Notes: a model not told the origin generated them from the sequence alone. Positions 18,487 through 26,684 are shown, numbered from the stretch's first letter. The stretch: 64,000 bases of DNA from SIG455 sp045646385 (GCA_045646385.1 JAZRKQ010000007.1:1-64000), one strand, 5' to 3'. Program-made: numbers and translations.

Positions 18487-19572
18487 TTATTCCTCGTCGT
18501 ACATCTTCATTGTATCGCAAATAACGTCAAAACTGTTGCAATGACCGTTTTTAACGTAGATATACGATGTTGTCATACCGCTGATTAAGCAACTCTTTAT
18601 GTCAAGACCGCCCAGAAGACCTGCGCAGAAGCCGGAATTGAAATTATCTCCGCCGCCGGTGGTCTTTTTAGGATTTTCGCACAGTATTCCCTGAACTTCT
18701 ATCTCGCCGCCGTCGTATGCTGCTGCAGAACTGTCAACGGGGTGGATAACAACCGTGCCTATGCCTGAAAACTCTTTGATAGCCTTTGCAATATGCAATG
18801 AGCCTGCATATTCGCCCTCACAAAGAATGGAGTGCATAACCATAGCCTCGCTCTTGTTAAGACCAAGATATGTTGGCGCGTACTCACTGTATCTGCCGAA
18901 CATCTTGAGCGCCGCTTTGATTTCCTCGGGCTGACGTTTAGCGCAATCGGCAATATCAATATAAATCTTTCTGTCTTTTTTGCTGAGTCTGGGCATTACA
19001 ATCTCAAGGAATTTTTCATATACCTCGTGGAAATGCACCAAATAACTCCAGTTGACAAGTGTAATGATATCAGCATCATCAAAATACGCAACCATTTCGT
19101 CTACGCTTACACGTTCAATGATGTCGCTCCATCTTAAACGGTTGATATCCTGAATATCGCTCATAATAACCTTGCCGTCGCCGAATTCAAATACATATGA
19201 ATAACCCGGCTCGCCAATGGTGATTGTTTTGCAGTTTTCGTTAAGGTTGAATACGGGATTCTTTTCGGGATATCCCATTGCGCCTATACAGGTTACATTA
19301 ACACCCATATTGGCAAGACCGTTTGCACAGTGCGGGCCGCATCCGCCGAAATCTGTAGCCGTAACGTCTAATTCCACATTACCGCTTCTGCCGGCAAGGC
19401 TTACGATTTTTTCGCCGAATGTGTCGATAGTGGGAAAATGTGTGCAGGTGTGTTCGTCTGCACGGGTTTTTATAGGACGGATAACCTTGTCCACAAAGCC
19501 GTCAAAACCGATACATACTTTTTTGCTCTGTATGGTTGATTTTGCGGCAGCAAATTGTTCTGAGTATTTCAT
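18487..19572 (-). CDS. PfkB family carbohydrate/nucleoside kinase
   Basis: A 361-residue ribokinase-fold kinase. The N-terminus has VCIGFDGFVDKV and the GG-containing sugar site GGCGPHCANGLANMG near 85. The C-terminal signature TGGGDNFNSGFCAGLLGG, near 305, contains the catalytic Asp and anion hole. The substrate is not evident. The chain is longer than ribokinase, and the cysteine-rich GGCGPHCAN stretch is atypical. ATG 19572 is chosen because GGAGG lies 8 bases upstream; an ATG at 19596 has no site. It has no sugar-operon neighbours. Confidence 0.87.
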   Translation of the reverse strand: MKYSEQFAAAKSTIQSKKVCIGFDGFVDKVIRPIKTRADEHTCTHFPTIDTFGEKIVSLAGRSGNVELDVTATDFGGCGPHCANGLANMGVNVTCIGAMGYPEKNPVFNLNENCKTITIGEPGYSYVFEFGDGKVIMSDIQDINRLRWSDIIERVSVDEMVAYFDDADIITLVNWSYLVHFHEVYEKFLEIVMPRLSKKDRKIYIDIADCAKRQPEEIKAALKMFGRYSEYAPTYLGLNKSEAMVMHSILCEGEYAGSLHIAKAIKEFSGIGTVVIHPVDSSAAAYDGGEIEVQGILCENPKKTTGGGDNFNSGFCAGLLGGLDIKSCLISGMTTSYIYVKNGHCNSFDVICDTMKMYDEE

Positions 19573-19659
19573 ATTATGTACCTCCAGAGAGTTCATTTTT
19601 ACTAATTATACCACATTTTTTTATTTATTTCAATCACTGTTTTATTGTTTCTGCATTTT

Positions 19660-19685
19660 AAAAAGCGGTCTTTCGACCGCTTTTT
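19660..19685 (-). terminator. Terminator of the EF-G-like gene
   Basis: AAAAAGCGGTC/GACCGCTTTTT hairpin with a TTTC loop, directly after the EF-G-like stop codon. Confidence 0.85.
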
Positions 19686-19688
19686 AAA

Positions 19689-21743
19689 TTATTCTTTTGC
19701 GTCTGCTATTATTTTGTCGTAGAGGTTTCTGGGTGTTTCTTCGTAATGGTCAACCTCAAAATCGAAACTGCCTCGACCATTTGTGATGGCACGCAGGTCG
19801 GTTGCGTAACCCGTCATTTCAGATACGGGCACTTCTGCAACAACCTCGGTAATATCACCGTCAAGCGGATTCATACCCAAAATTCTGCCTCTGCGTTTGT
19901 TGATATCGCCAACGATATCGCCTGTGTATGCATTTTTAGCAACAGCCTTCAGCACACCGATAGGCTCAAGCAGAATCGGATCTGCCTGTGCAAGACCTGT
20001 TTTATATGCAATAGAAGCGGCTGTTTTGAACGCCATTTCGGAAGAGTCAACGGGGTGGTAAGAGCCGTCTAAGAGAGTAGCCTTTAAATTAACCATAGGA
20101 TAACCTGCTATAACGCCCTGCTTCATGCACTCCTGCAGACCTTTTTCAACTGCAGGGAAGTAGTTTTTCGGCACGCTGCCGCCGAATACTTTTTCCTCAA
20201 ATACCAAGCCGTCGCTCTCACAAGGCTCAAATTCAATCCACACGTGGCCGTACTGACCGTGACCGCCCGATTGCTTTTTGTGTTTGCCTTCAACTTTAAC
20301 CTTTTTCTTGATAGCCTCACGGTAAGCAATCTTGGGTGCGATAAGGTCTACACCAACACCGAACTTGCTTGTGAGTTTGCTTGTAATAATTGCAAGGTGC
20401 TGGTCGCCTGTACCGGAGATAACTGTCTGTTTTGTTTCTTTGTTATTTTCAACCTTGAAGGTGGGGTCTTCTTCCATAAGTTTAGAAAGACCTGCGCTGA
20501 TTTTTTCCTCGTCACCCTTTGCTTTCGGCACGATAGCCATAGAAAGAACGGGTTTGGGGAATTTCATTTCGGGTGCTTTCAGCACTTTTTTAGGACTGCA
20601 AAGCGTGTCGCCCGTATCGGTGCATACAAGTTTGGTGGTTGCACCGATATCGCCTGCGCAAAGTGAGTCTACCTCTGTCTGCTTTTTACCGCAGAGTGTG
20701 TAGAGTTTGGCAATCTTTTCGTTTTCGCCCTTATTTGCGTTTAAGAGAGTATCGTCTTTTTTAACAGTACCCGAAAGCACTTTGAAAACGGACATTTTAC
20801 CAACGTAGTTGTCTACAACAGTTTTGAAAACCTGAAGAACTACGGGCTCACCGCTGTCGGCTTTAACTTCAACGATTTCGCCAGATGCGTCTGTGCATAC
20901 TACGGCTTCTGCCTCGTCTGGAGATGGCATATATTCGTACATAAGGTGGATAAGGCGGTGAATACCTATCTGCTCGGTAGCACTACCGCAGATAACGGGT
21001 ACAAGTGTGCCCTCTTTAATACCTTGCTTGATAGAAACGCGGATTTCCTCATCGGTAAACTGCTCGCCGTTGAAGTATTTTTCCATCATTTCTTCGCTAA
21101 CTTCTGCAACTGCTTCCAAAAGCATATCTCTGCTCTCGTTAGCGAGGGGCATCATAGAGTCGGGAATATCTTTATATACCGGCTCTTTTTCGGTAAAGTC
21201 TTTCTGCTGCATTGTAACTATATCTATGTAACCAGTAAATTTGTCGCCGTCTTTAATGGGGTATGTAAACGGAGCAACAGATTTACCGAAAGTTTCTTTA
21301 AGTTGACGGATAACGCCATCGTAGTCGGATTTGGGACTATCGGTTTTATTTACGAAGAATACTACGGGAAGACCTTGTTTTTTAGCCATTTCCCAAGCCT
21401 GTTCCGTACCAGCAGATACGCCCGATTTACCGCTGACAACTATAACTGCGCCGTCTGCAGCGGTGGTAGCCTGAATCTGCTCGCCAACGAAATCGAAATA
21501 TCCGGGAGAGTCAATAAGGTTGATTTTGTGGTCTTTCCACATAATAGGAATAACGGAAGAGTTGATGGAAGTCTGTCTTTTAATCTCTTCGCTATCGTAG
21601 TCAGACACGGTATTGCCATCCATGATATTTCCTTTACGCTCTATAGCCTTGGTTTCAAACAGCATAGCCTCGCAAAGAGTAGTTTTACCGGCATTGCCGT
21701 GTGAGAGTAAACATACATTTTTGATTTTGTCGGTACTTATCAT
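19689..21743 (-). CDS. Elongation factor G-like GTPase (second EF-G paralogue type)
   Basis: A 684-residue translational GTPase with all EF-G domains. G1 is LSHGNAGKTTL (residues about 13-23), G3 DSPGYFDF, G4 VNKTD; domains III-V run through HGQYGHVWIEFEP to the C-terminal EVPVSEMTGYATDLRAITNG. The P-loop varies from canonical GHVDAGKTT, and the sequence is of the 'EF-G-like protein' class that coexists with true FusA. No rpsL, rpsG or tuf is adjacent, supporting a paralogue. Such proteins may act in ribosome recycling or rescue; the role here is not demonstrated. Confidence 0.88.
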   Translation of the reverse strand: MISTDKIKNVCLLSHGNAGKTTLCEAMLFETKAIERKGNIMDGNTVSDYDSEEIKRQTSINSSVIPIMWKDHKINLIDSPGYFDFVGEQIQATTAADGAVIVVSGKSGVSAGTEQAWEMAKKQGLPVVFFVNKTDSPKSDYDGVIRQLKETFGKSVAPFTYPIKDGDKFTGYIDIVTMQQKDFTEKEPVYKDIPDSMMPLANESRDMLLEAVAEVSEEMMEKYFNGEQFTDEEIRVSIKQGIKEGTLVPVICGSATEQIGIHRLIHLMYEYMPSPDEAEAVVCTDASGEIVEVKADSGEPVVLQVFKTVVDNYVGKMSVFKVLSGTVKKDDTLLNANKGENEKIAKLYTLCGKKQTEVDSLCAGDIGATTKLVCTDTGDTLCSPKKVLKAPEMKFPKPVLSMAIVPKAKGDEEKISAGLSKLMEEDPTFKVENNKETKQTVISGTGDQHLAIITSKLTSKFGVGVDLIAPKIAYREAIKKKVKVEGKHKKQSGGHGQYGHVWIEFEPCESDGLVFEEKVFGGSVPKNYFPAVEKGLQECMKQGVIAGYPMVNLKATLLDGSYHPVDSSEMAFKTAASIAYKTGLAQADPILLEPIGVLKAVAKNAYTGDIVGDINKRRGRILGMNPLDGDITEVVAEVPVSEMTGYATDLRAITNGRGSFDFEVDHYEETPRNLYDKIIADAKE

Positions 21744-21934
21744 GTTAAGATTCCTCCTTTATTATGTATATGCGAAAAATCGCAAATAGCCAATTATAAA
21801 ATTAACGCATATACGTAATATTTTCTGTCTTTTTTTGAAAAATCCTCTTTTAAATTGCATATCTGCATAACGAAATATGGGGGTGTTTTATGTGCAACTT
21901 GCACATAAAATAATTGTATTACTAAATCAATGTA

Positions 21935-22020
21935 TAACCTACGGCAACGAAGCCATTTTGGCTTCCCCTTGAAGGGAGGCTCCGCCGTAGGCGGTGGTGA
22001 GGTGCACAATGGTACTTGTG
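21935..22020. repeat. GC-rich intergenic repeat fragment
   Basis: Tandem small hairpins (AAGCCA/TGGCTT, CCGCCG/CGGCGG-like) in a stretch containing CTTCCCCTTGAAGGGAGGC and GTAGGCGGTGGTGAGGTG. It resembles a dispersed intergenic repeat of gut clostridia, from memory only. Reading it as protein gives low-complexity proline text, so it is treated as non-coding. A palindrome TTTTATGTGCA/TGCACATAAAA lies just before it near 21887-21911. Confidence 0.45.
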
Positions 22021-22061
22021 AGTCTACAAAGTACATTTAAAATTTATTTTTAAAATAAAAG

Positions 22062-22298
22062 ATTCTCCAAGGGGGATTCCCCCTTGGTAACCCCCTTGTC
22101 GACTGATTACAGAATTGGACAAATTATATGTTTATTGCTTTTCGTCTTTGCCCACCGCACGCAATAAAAACTCATTTTATGCGTGCTAAACCGATGCTTT
22201 ATATGTAATAGGGAATTAATCGCATCGGTTTTGGAAGCCAAAAAGCAATTTCACATTAATTTGTTTGCCAATTCTTCCATAGGTCGACCTTTAAAACC
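22062..22298 (-). ncRNA. Candidate structured RNA, three-way junction with terminator
   Basis: Read on the minus strand from about 22298: GTCGAC pairs with GTCGAC (22099-22104 with 22283-22288), GAATTGG with CCAATTC, then 7-bp and 9-bp stems (CAAATTA and ATTGCTTTT) around an internal loop. Two inner hairpins follow: AAACCGATGC/GCATCGGTTT and GCACGCA/TGCGTGC. The 3' end has CCAAGGGGG/CCCCCTTGG with a 3-base loop and a T-rich tail. There is no open reading frame of note. A weak minus-strand promoter (TTGTAT, 17 bases, TTTATG) lies upstream. I do not recognise the family. The stem pattern is clear; transcription and orientation are inferred. Confidence 0.55.
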
Positions 22299-22335
22299 AT
22301 AAACCACAATAACTTCGCATATACAAAATATTTTC

Positions 22336-22364
22336 TTGTATTTTTTTAAATACTGTGTTATACT
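22336..22364 (+). promoter_or_regulatory. Promoter of the plus-strand structured RNA
   Basis: TTGTAT at 22336-22341, 17-base spacer, TATACT at 22359-22364. Predicted transcription start near 22371, exactly at the first base of the long basal stem. Confidence 0.65.
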
Positions 22365-22370
22365 ATGTTT

Positions 22371-22573
22371 GCGAAATAAACTTAATATTTTTTAAAGAGT
22401 ATCTTTTTTTACGGGTATTTTATACCCTTTTTTCTCATAACCTACAGTTGGTTTTGTTAAAAATGCAAATTCCGGCAATGTAGGTATGAGAGATACTTTA
22501 TATTGAGTTTATTTCGCAAATAAATCGGAGTTTGTGTTTTTAGTGCATCGACTTCGGTTGGTGCACTTTTTTA
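22371..22573 (+). ncRNA. Candidate structured leader or small RNA with own promoter and terminator
   Basis: The basal stem 22371-22388 pairs with 22500-22517 over 18 bp (GCGAAATAAACT and its complement, one G-U). A second stem pairs 22394-22404 with 22491-22499. The 5' side then holds a small hairpin GGGTA/TACCC (22413-22427). An apical arm pairs 22434-22450 with 22476-22490 (15 bp, two bulges), so the fold is a three-way junction. A terminator hairpin AGTGCA..TGCACT with a TTCG loop and six T follows at 22542-22572. The zinc-ribbon gene starts 19 bases later. It could be a riboswitch-type attenuator for that gene or a free small RNA. The family is not recognised. Confidence 0.6.
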
Positions 22574-22591
22574 ATTTAAGGGGGTATTTTT

Positions 22592-22858
22592 ATGGAAATG
22601 ATTCTTATAGGCTTTATGCTAATTGTTTCAGGTGGTTCATTATTACTGTTAGAGCACTCCGAAAGTCATATTTTGCCAATTGATTTTGTAAACTATTTTA
22701 TGATTGGTGCAGGAATAATCGCTATATTATACGGAATTTATGTACTGATTTCCTTTTTTCCTCTGTTAAAAAAATGTAAGCATTGCGGAGAGTACATACT
22801 CATAAATTGTAAAGATGTTAATTACTGCCACAAATGCGGAAACGAAATTGAACAATAA
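22592..22858 (+). CDS. Small membrane protein with C-terminal zinc ribbon
   Basis: An 88-residue protein with two hydrophobic segments (about residues 3-21 and 31-55), then a short zinc-ribbon C-K-H-C-G...Y-C-H-K-C-G with four cysteines between about 64 and 82. The topology suggests a membrane-anchored cytoplasmic metal-binding knob; the function is unknown. AAGGGGGT precedes the ATG by 6 bases. It lies directly behind the structured RNA and its terminator, so it is likely expressed by readthrough or regulated antitermination. It ends at a strong terminator before convergent rplL. Confidence 0.75.
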   Translation: MEMILIGFMLIVSGGSLLLLEHSESHILPIDFVNYFMIGAGIIAILYGIYVLISFFPLLKKCKHCGEYILINCKDVNYCHKCGNEIEQ

Positions 22859-22890
22859 AAAAGGCTTGTCGCTTTATTTGCGACAAGCCT
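22857..22890. terminator. Bidirectional terminator between the zinc-ribbon gene and rplL
   Basis: AAAAGGCTTGTCGC and GCGACAAGCCTTTT pair around a TTTATTT loop, with A/T runs on both sides. Confidence 0.88.
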
Positions 22891-22915
22891 TTTGTTTTTT
22901 AGGGTGAAACGTTGA

Positions 22916-23284
22916 TTATTTAAGTTCAACAGTTGCGCCTGCTTCTTCAAGAGCAGCTTTCATTTTTTCTGCTTCATCTTTAGCAACGCCTTCTTTAATG
23001 TTGCTGGGAGCACCGTCAACTAAGTCTTTTGCTTCTTTAAGACCAAGACCTGTTAACTCTCTAACTGCTTTAACAACTTTAAGTTTAGCATCGCCAGCGT
23101 TAGCGAGAACAACTGTGAAGTCTGATTTCTCCTCAGCAGCAGCGCCGCCTTCAGCAGCAACGCCCATAACTGCTACGGGAGCAGCAGCACTTACGCCGAA
23201 CTCTTCTTCCATAGCTTTTACGAGTTCAGCAACTTCTAATAATTTAAGTTCTTTGATTTCTGCAATGATTGATTCAATACTCAT
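22916..23284 (-). CDS. rplL: 50S ribosomal protein L7/L12
   Basis: A 122-residue stalk protein: N-terminal dimerisation helix region, Ala/Gly-rich hinge around 38-52, and the conserved C-terminal domain with [20 protein letters not shown]. It recruits translational GTPases. It follows rplJ by 27 bases, with GGAGG before its ATG. Unusually, the transcript ends at a terminator and is not followed by rpoB-rpoC. Confidence 0.97.
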   Translation of the reverse strand: MSIESIIAEIKELKLLEVAELVKAMEEEFGVSAAAPVAVMGVAAEGGAAAEEKSDFTVVLANAGDAKLKVVKAVRELTGLGLKEAKDLVDGAPSNIKEGVAKDEAEKMKAALEEAGATVELK

Positions 23285-23311
23285 TTTATTAACCTCCTGT
23301 TAAAAAATTTA

Positions 23312-23971
23312 TTATTCTTCTGTTTTTTCTTCAGCAGCCTCTTCAGCGGCAGGAGCGTCCTCTGCGGGAGCCTCCTCTGCTACGGGTGCTTCTACTGCTG
23401 CTTCTTCAGCAACAGGTGCAGTTTCCTCTGCAGCAACTTCTTCTGCAGCGGGTGCATCTATAACGATGTCTGCGGGCTCTACGCCGTTATCAACGAGTGC
23501 CTGCAATGTACGTACCAAGTTAGATACGGGTGCGTTCAGGCTGCCCATGATTTTAGCAATAAGAGTTTCTCTTGAGGGAGTGTTAGCCAGAGTTTTAATC
23601 TCGTCAAGGCTAATTACTTTACCGTCTAAGAAACCTGCTTTAATCTCAACCTTGTCGTTACCTTTAGCAAAATCAGAAATGATTTTTGCAGGAGCAACGG
23701 GGTCAGAATCACTGATAGCCAGTGATGTAGGACCGTGTAATATGCCGTCGAGTTCGTCAAGACCTACCTCTTTAGCAGCAAATCTTGTGAGAGTGTTTTT
23801 TACAACTGTGTAATCAACACCTGCTTCACGGAATTTTCTGCGGAGTTCTGTATCTTCACTAACTGTCAAGCCACGGTAGTCAACCAGTACGCCTGCCTGT
23901 GCGTTCTTTAATTTTTCAATCAAATCAGCAACGGCAGTCTTTTTCTGTTCTAAAACTTTTGCGCTTGGCAT
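23312..23971 (-). CDS. rplJ: 50S ribosomal protein L10 with long acidic tail
   Basis: The stalk-base protein holding L7/L12 dimers. Residues 1-172 match L10 (LTVSEDTELRRKFREAGVDY near 35-54; the helix for L7/L12 near 145-165). Residues 173-219 are an added Ala/Glu/Pro-rich tail with no basic residue until Lys216. Ordinary L10 is about 165-180 residues. The tail may be a disordered extension at the factor-binding stalk. The gene is preceded by an L10-type leader and a promoter. Confidence 0.95.
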   Translation of the reverse strand: MPSAKVLEQKKTAVADLIEKLKNAQAGVLVDYRGLTVSEDTELRRKFREAGVDYTVVKNTLTRFAAKEVGLDELDGILHGPTSLAISDSDPVAPAKIISDFAKGNDKVEIKAGFLDGKVISLDEIKTLANTPSRETLIAKIMGSLNAPVSNLVRTLQALVDNGVEPADIVIDAPAAEEVAAEETAPVAEEAAVEAPVAEEAPAEDAPAAEEAAEEKTEE

Positions 23972-23984
23972 TGTTTCACCTCCT

Positions 23985-24162
23985 AAAAATTCATGCGTGA
24001 CGGAAATTCCGTCGGGCGAACAAGCATATCCGCCTTATCCAAAGAAAAAGGGTTCTTGTGAGAAAGACACACAGGAACCCATAAAAGCATAATAAAAATA
24101 TGTTTAAGTTCCTCGGCAGGGTTTACAAAAGCGCTGCTTTCAACCTGCTGTCTTTGGACAAC
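23985..24162 (-). promoter_or_regulatory. L10 leader (ribosomal protein autoregulatory mRNA element)
   Basis: On the minus strand the leader holds GTCCAAAGACAGCAGG, then CCTGCCGAGGAAC, a long arm with GGGTTCCTGTGTG/CACAAGAACCC, and a CCGTC/GACGG-type hairpin before the rplJ ribosome binding site. These match the known kink-turn-containing L10 leader that binds L10(L12)4 and represses rplJL. Assigned from motif order, not from a covariance search. Confidence 0.8.
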
Positions 24163-24168
24163 GTATAT

Positions 24169-24197
24169 ACTCTATCATAAATTTTTGCGTTTGTCAA
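24169..24197 (-). promoter_or_regulatory. rplJ-rplL promoter
   Basis: Minus strand TTGACA (24197-24192), 17-base spacer, TAGAGT (24174-24169), just behind the rplA stop and ahead of the L10 leader. Confidence 0.7.
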
Positions 24198-24204
24198 GAT
24201 AAAA

Positions 24205-24897
24205 TTAAGATAATTTACCGGGGTTGAGTTTAATACCGGGGCCCATTGTAGAAGCAACGGCTACACTCTTTAAATACTGACCTTTTGCAGCAGCGGGTTT
24301 TGCTTTGATAATAGCGCCCAAAAGTGCGTTAAAGTTGTCAGCAAGTTTTTCTGCTCCGAAAGATTTTTTACCGATGGGGCAGTGGATAATGTTTGTTTTA
24401 TCCAAACGGTACTCAATTTTACCTACTTTGATGTCAGCAATAGCCTTAGCAACGTCGGGAGTTACTGTGCCTGCTTTGGGGTTAGGCATAAGGCCTTTAG
24501 GACCTAAAACTCTACCGATGCGGCCAACCAGACCCATCATATCGGGGGTTGCTACTACTACATCGAAATCGAACCAGTTTTCGTTCTGGATTTTAGCAAC
24601 GAGTTCTTCGCCGCCTGCATAATCAGCGCCTGCTTCTTCAGCGATTTTAACATTATCGCCTTTGCAGAATACGAGCACACGAACAGATTTACCTGTACCG
24701 TGAGGCAGTACGATAGCACCGCGAACCTGCTGATCAGCGTGTCTTGAGTCAACGCCGAGTTTTACGTGAACTTCAATAGTTTCGTCAAACTTTGCCTTTG
24801 CTGTTTTTACAACAAGGTCAAGCGCTTCGTCAAGTTCATAAAGTTTAGATTTTTCGATAAGCTTTGCGCTATCTAAATAATTCTTTCCTTTTTTCAA
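24205..24897 (-). CDS. rplA: 50S ribosomal protein L1
   Basis: A 230-residue protein of normal length. It has [15 protein letters not shown] near residue 63, the L1 signature region around [20 protein letters not shown] near 118-137, and the C-terminal [15 protein letters not shown]1 forms the mobile stalk at the E site and can repress its own mRNA. AGGAGGAAAT precedes the ATG. Operon partner of rplK. Confidence 0.97.
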   Translation of the reverse strand: MKKGKNYLDSAKLIEKSKLYELDEALDLVVKTAKAKFDETIEVHVKLGVDSRHADQQVRGAIVLPHGTGKSVRVLVFCKGDNVKIAEEAGADYAGGEELVAKIQNENWFDFDVVVATPDMMGLVGRIGRVLGPKGLMPNPKAGTVTPDVAKAIADIKVGKIEYRLDKTNIIHCPIGKKSFGAEKLADNFNALLGAIIKAKPAAAKGQYLKSVAVASTMGPGIKLNPGKLS

Positions 24898-24991
24898 CTT
24901 TTATTTCCTCCTTTGTGGTTACACGGAATTTTTTAAATAAAATTCCTCCCACGAATTTGCGTGCCTTACTTTTAAGACACCGTGTTACCAA

Positions 24992-25417
24992 TTAGTCTTC
25001 TACTACTACGCCCATACTTCTTGCAGTACCTGCAATGATCCGCATAGCAGCCTCAATACTTGCTGCGTTGAGGTCAGGCATTTTCTGCTCAGCAATCTGC
25101 TTAACAGCGTCTTTGCTGATAGTAGCGACTTTAGTTTTGTTCGGTACGCCCGAACCGCTCTGAATTTTGCAAGCCTTTTTAATCAATACAGCTGCGGGGG
25201 GAGTTTTTGTGATGAAAGAGAAGGATCTGTCCTGATATACGGTGATTACAACCGGAATTACAAGACCAGCGTCCTTAGCAGTTTTCTCATTGAACTCTTT
25301 GCAGAACTGCATGATATTTACACCGTGCTGACCTAATGCGGGACCAACAGGTGGTGCAGGAGTGGCTTTGCCTGCTTCAATCTGAAGCTTAATAAAACCC
25401 ATTACTTTCTGTGCCAT
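24992..25417 (-). CDS. rplK: 50S ribosomal protein L11
   Basis: A 141-residue protein with [20 protein letters not shown] at the N-terminus and the rRNA-binding C-terminal domain ([20 protein letters not shown]). It forms the GTPase-associated centre with 23S rRNA. AAGGAGGTGT is the ribosome binding site. Second in the nusG-rplK-rplA order. Confidence 0.97.
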   Translation of the reverse strand: MAQKVMGFIKLQIEAGKATPAPPVGPALGQHGVNIMQFCKEFNEKTAKDAGLVIPVVITVYQDRSFSFITKTPPAAVLIKKACKIQSGSGVPNKTKVATISKDAVKQIAEQKMPDLNAASIEAAMRIIAGTARSMGVVVED

Positions 25418-25493
25418 TTGGAAACACCTCCTTACAAACGTGATGTGGTCAAGCGGACATACGTCCTCCCACTATAACAAGCGAAACCGCTTA

Positions 25494-26012
25494 TTAAACT
25501 AACTTAATAAAGACAGGGTCCACCTCAACAGCGGTAACCTGACCGAACACATTAAGCGATACCTTAACGGTTTTGTGTTCTTCGTCAATCTCGACAATAT
25601 TGCCGACCTGTCCTTCAAATGCACCGCCGCTGATTTTGACGGTGTCGCCGATATTGAACTCGGATTTGCTCTCCTCAGAAATAAGGCCCATAGATACAAC
25701 CTCTGCCTCTGTTAAAGGAATCGGCTTGGTGGTTGTGCCTACAAAGCCTGTGATACCCGTGGTGTTGCGAACAACGTACCAGGTATCGTCGGTCATAACC
25801 ATTTTAATAAGAACATATCCGGGGAAGATTTTTCTTGTAACGGTTTTTTCTTTACCGTTTCTTTCCTCCACAACATCTTCCGTGGGCACCAGCACCTCTA
25901 AGATATAATCTTCAAGATGGCGGTTTTCCACGATTTTTTCTATGTTTGTTTTAACCTTATTCTCATATCCGGAATAGGTGTGCACAACATACCATTTCGC
26001 GTTATTAGCCAT
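25494..26012 (-). CDS. nusG: Transcription termination/antitermination protein NusG
   Basis: A 172-residue protein. The NGN domain starts AKWYVVHTYSGYENKVKTNI and contains FPGYVLIKMVM. The C-terminal KOW domain has GDTVKISGGAFEGQVGNIVE. NusG travels with RNA polymerase, modulating pausing and coupling to ribosomes. It sits 51 bases after secE, the universal bacterial order. Confidence 0.97.
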   Translation of the reverse strand: MANNAKWYVVHTYSGYENKVKTNIEKIVENRHLEDYILEVLVPTEDVVEERNGKEKTVTRKIFPGYVLIKMVMTDDTWYVVRNTTGITGFVGTTTKPIPLTEAEVVSMGLISEESKSEFNIGDTVKISGGAFEGQVGNIVEIDEEHKTVKVSLNVFGQVTAVEVDPVFIKLV

Positions 26013-26063
26013 ATTATGAAGTTCTCCTCTCGTACTCCGTGACGGTTACATACCCCGATTCAA

Positions 26064-26285
26064 TTATTTAATGAACTGGAATATACCGAACTGGAAGATG
26101 GCGTCAAGTATCCAAATAATAATACCGATGATAAGAACTGCGGCGATAACAACAATGGTGTTGTTGACAACCTGCTTGCGTGAGGGCCAAACAACCTTTT
26201 TCATTTCAGACTTTGATTCTCTGAAATATTTAGCGATAGCCTTGAAGGGGTTTTTACTCTTCTTAGCAGCATTTGCTTCTGCCAT
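26064..26285 (-). CDS. secE: Preprotein translocase subunit SecE
   Basis: A 73-residue single-span SecE: a lysine-rich amphipathic segment with SKSEMKKVVWPSRKQVVNN, then one transmembrane helix (about 45-65). It clamps SecY in the translocon. ATG 26285 is chosen: AGAGGTG lies 6 bases upstream and would overlap an in-frame GTG at 26294. Confidence 0.93.
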   Translation of the reverse strand: MAEANAAKKSKNPFKAIAKYFRESKSEMKKVVWPSRKQVVNNTIVVIAAVLIIGIIIWILDAIFQFGIFQFIK

Positions 26286-26342
26286 ACTGTTCACCTCTCT
26301 GATAAATCTTATCTACCATAATATAATAGGTACAAAAGATTA

Positions 26343-26492
26343 TTATTTTGTTTCTTTGTGCATTGTGTGCTCACGACAGAAACGGCAATATTTGTTCATT
26401 TCCAGTCTGTCGGGATTGTTTTTCTTATTCTTCATGGTGTCGTAGTTTCTCTGTTTGCATTTGCTGCAAGCGAGTGTGATTTTTACTCTCAT
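26343..26492 (-). CDS. rpmG: 50S ribosomal protein L33
   Basis: A 49-residue protein beginning [20 protein letters not shown] and ending in a second CxxC region ([15 protein letters not shown]). It keeps both CxxC pairs, so it is the zinc-binding form. AAGGAGGTGC precedes the ATG. First gene of rpmG-secE-nusG-rplK-rplA. Confidence 0.95.
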   Translation of the reverse strand: MRVKITLACSKCKQRNYDTMKNKKNNPDRLEMNKYCRFCREHTMHKETK

Positions 26493-26585
26493 TGCTGTGC
26501 ACCTCCTTAAGTACTGCGATTAACATAGCATTTATGACTATATTTATTTTTTGCAACACAAAAAAAACCGATATTCGGCTTATCT

Positions 26586-26614
26586 ACTATAACACACCTG
26601 CCACGTATTGTCAA
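26586..26614 (-). promoter_or_regulatory. rpmG-secE-nusG-rplKA promoter
   Basis: Minus strand TTGACA (26614-26609), 17-base spacer, TATAGT (26591-26586). A few bases downstream the leader has a tiny CCGA/TCGG hairpin followed by eight T (about 26562-26577), possibly an early attenuator, though the stem is only 4 bp. Confidence 0.75.
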
Positions 26615-26655
26615 TAGTTATTTTTAAATTTTTTTCTCCTTATTATAATATATGG

Positions 26656-26684
26656 TTGATTTTTGCTTTGTTTTGTGATAAAAT
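26656..26684 (+). promoter_or_regulatory. Citrate synthase promoter
   Basis: TTGATT (26656-26661), 17-base spacer, TAAAAT (26679-26684), about 46 bases before the ATG. Divergent from the rpmG promoter. Confidence 0.65.

Noticed and set aside
20946..21704. Plus-strand frame of 252 codons
   Set aside because: Antisense to the EF-G-like gene, no ribosome binding site, composition typical of a shadow frame.
21794..22036. Minus-strand 80-codon frame
   Set aside because: Runs through the GC-rich intergenic repeat; Pro/Lys-rich translation is the usual by-product of that repeat and there is no ribosome binding site.
22371..22573. 6S RNA as the identity of the plus-strand structured RNA
   Set aside because: Length fits, but the extra hairpin makes a three-way junction rather than a single rod with a central bubble, so I do not assign it.
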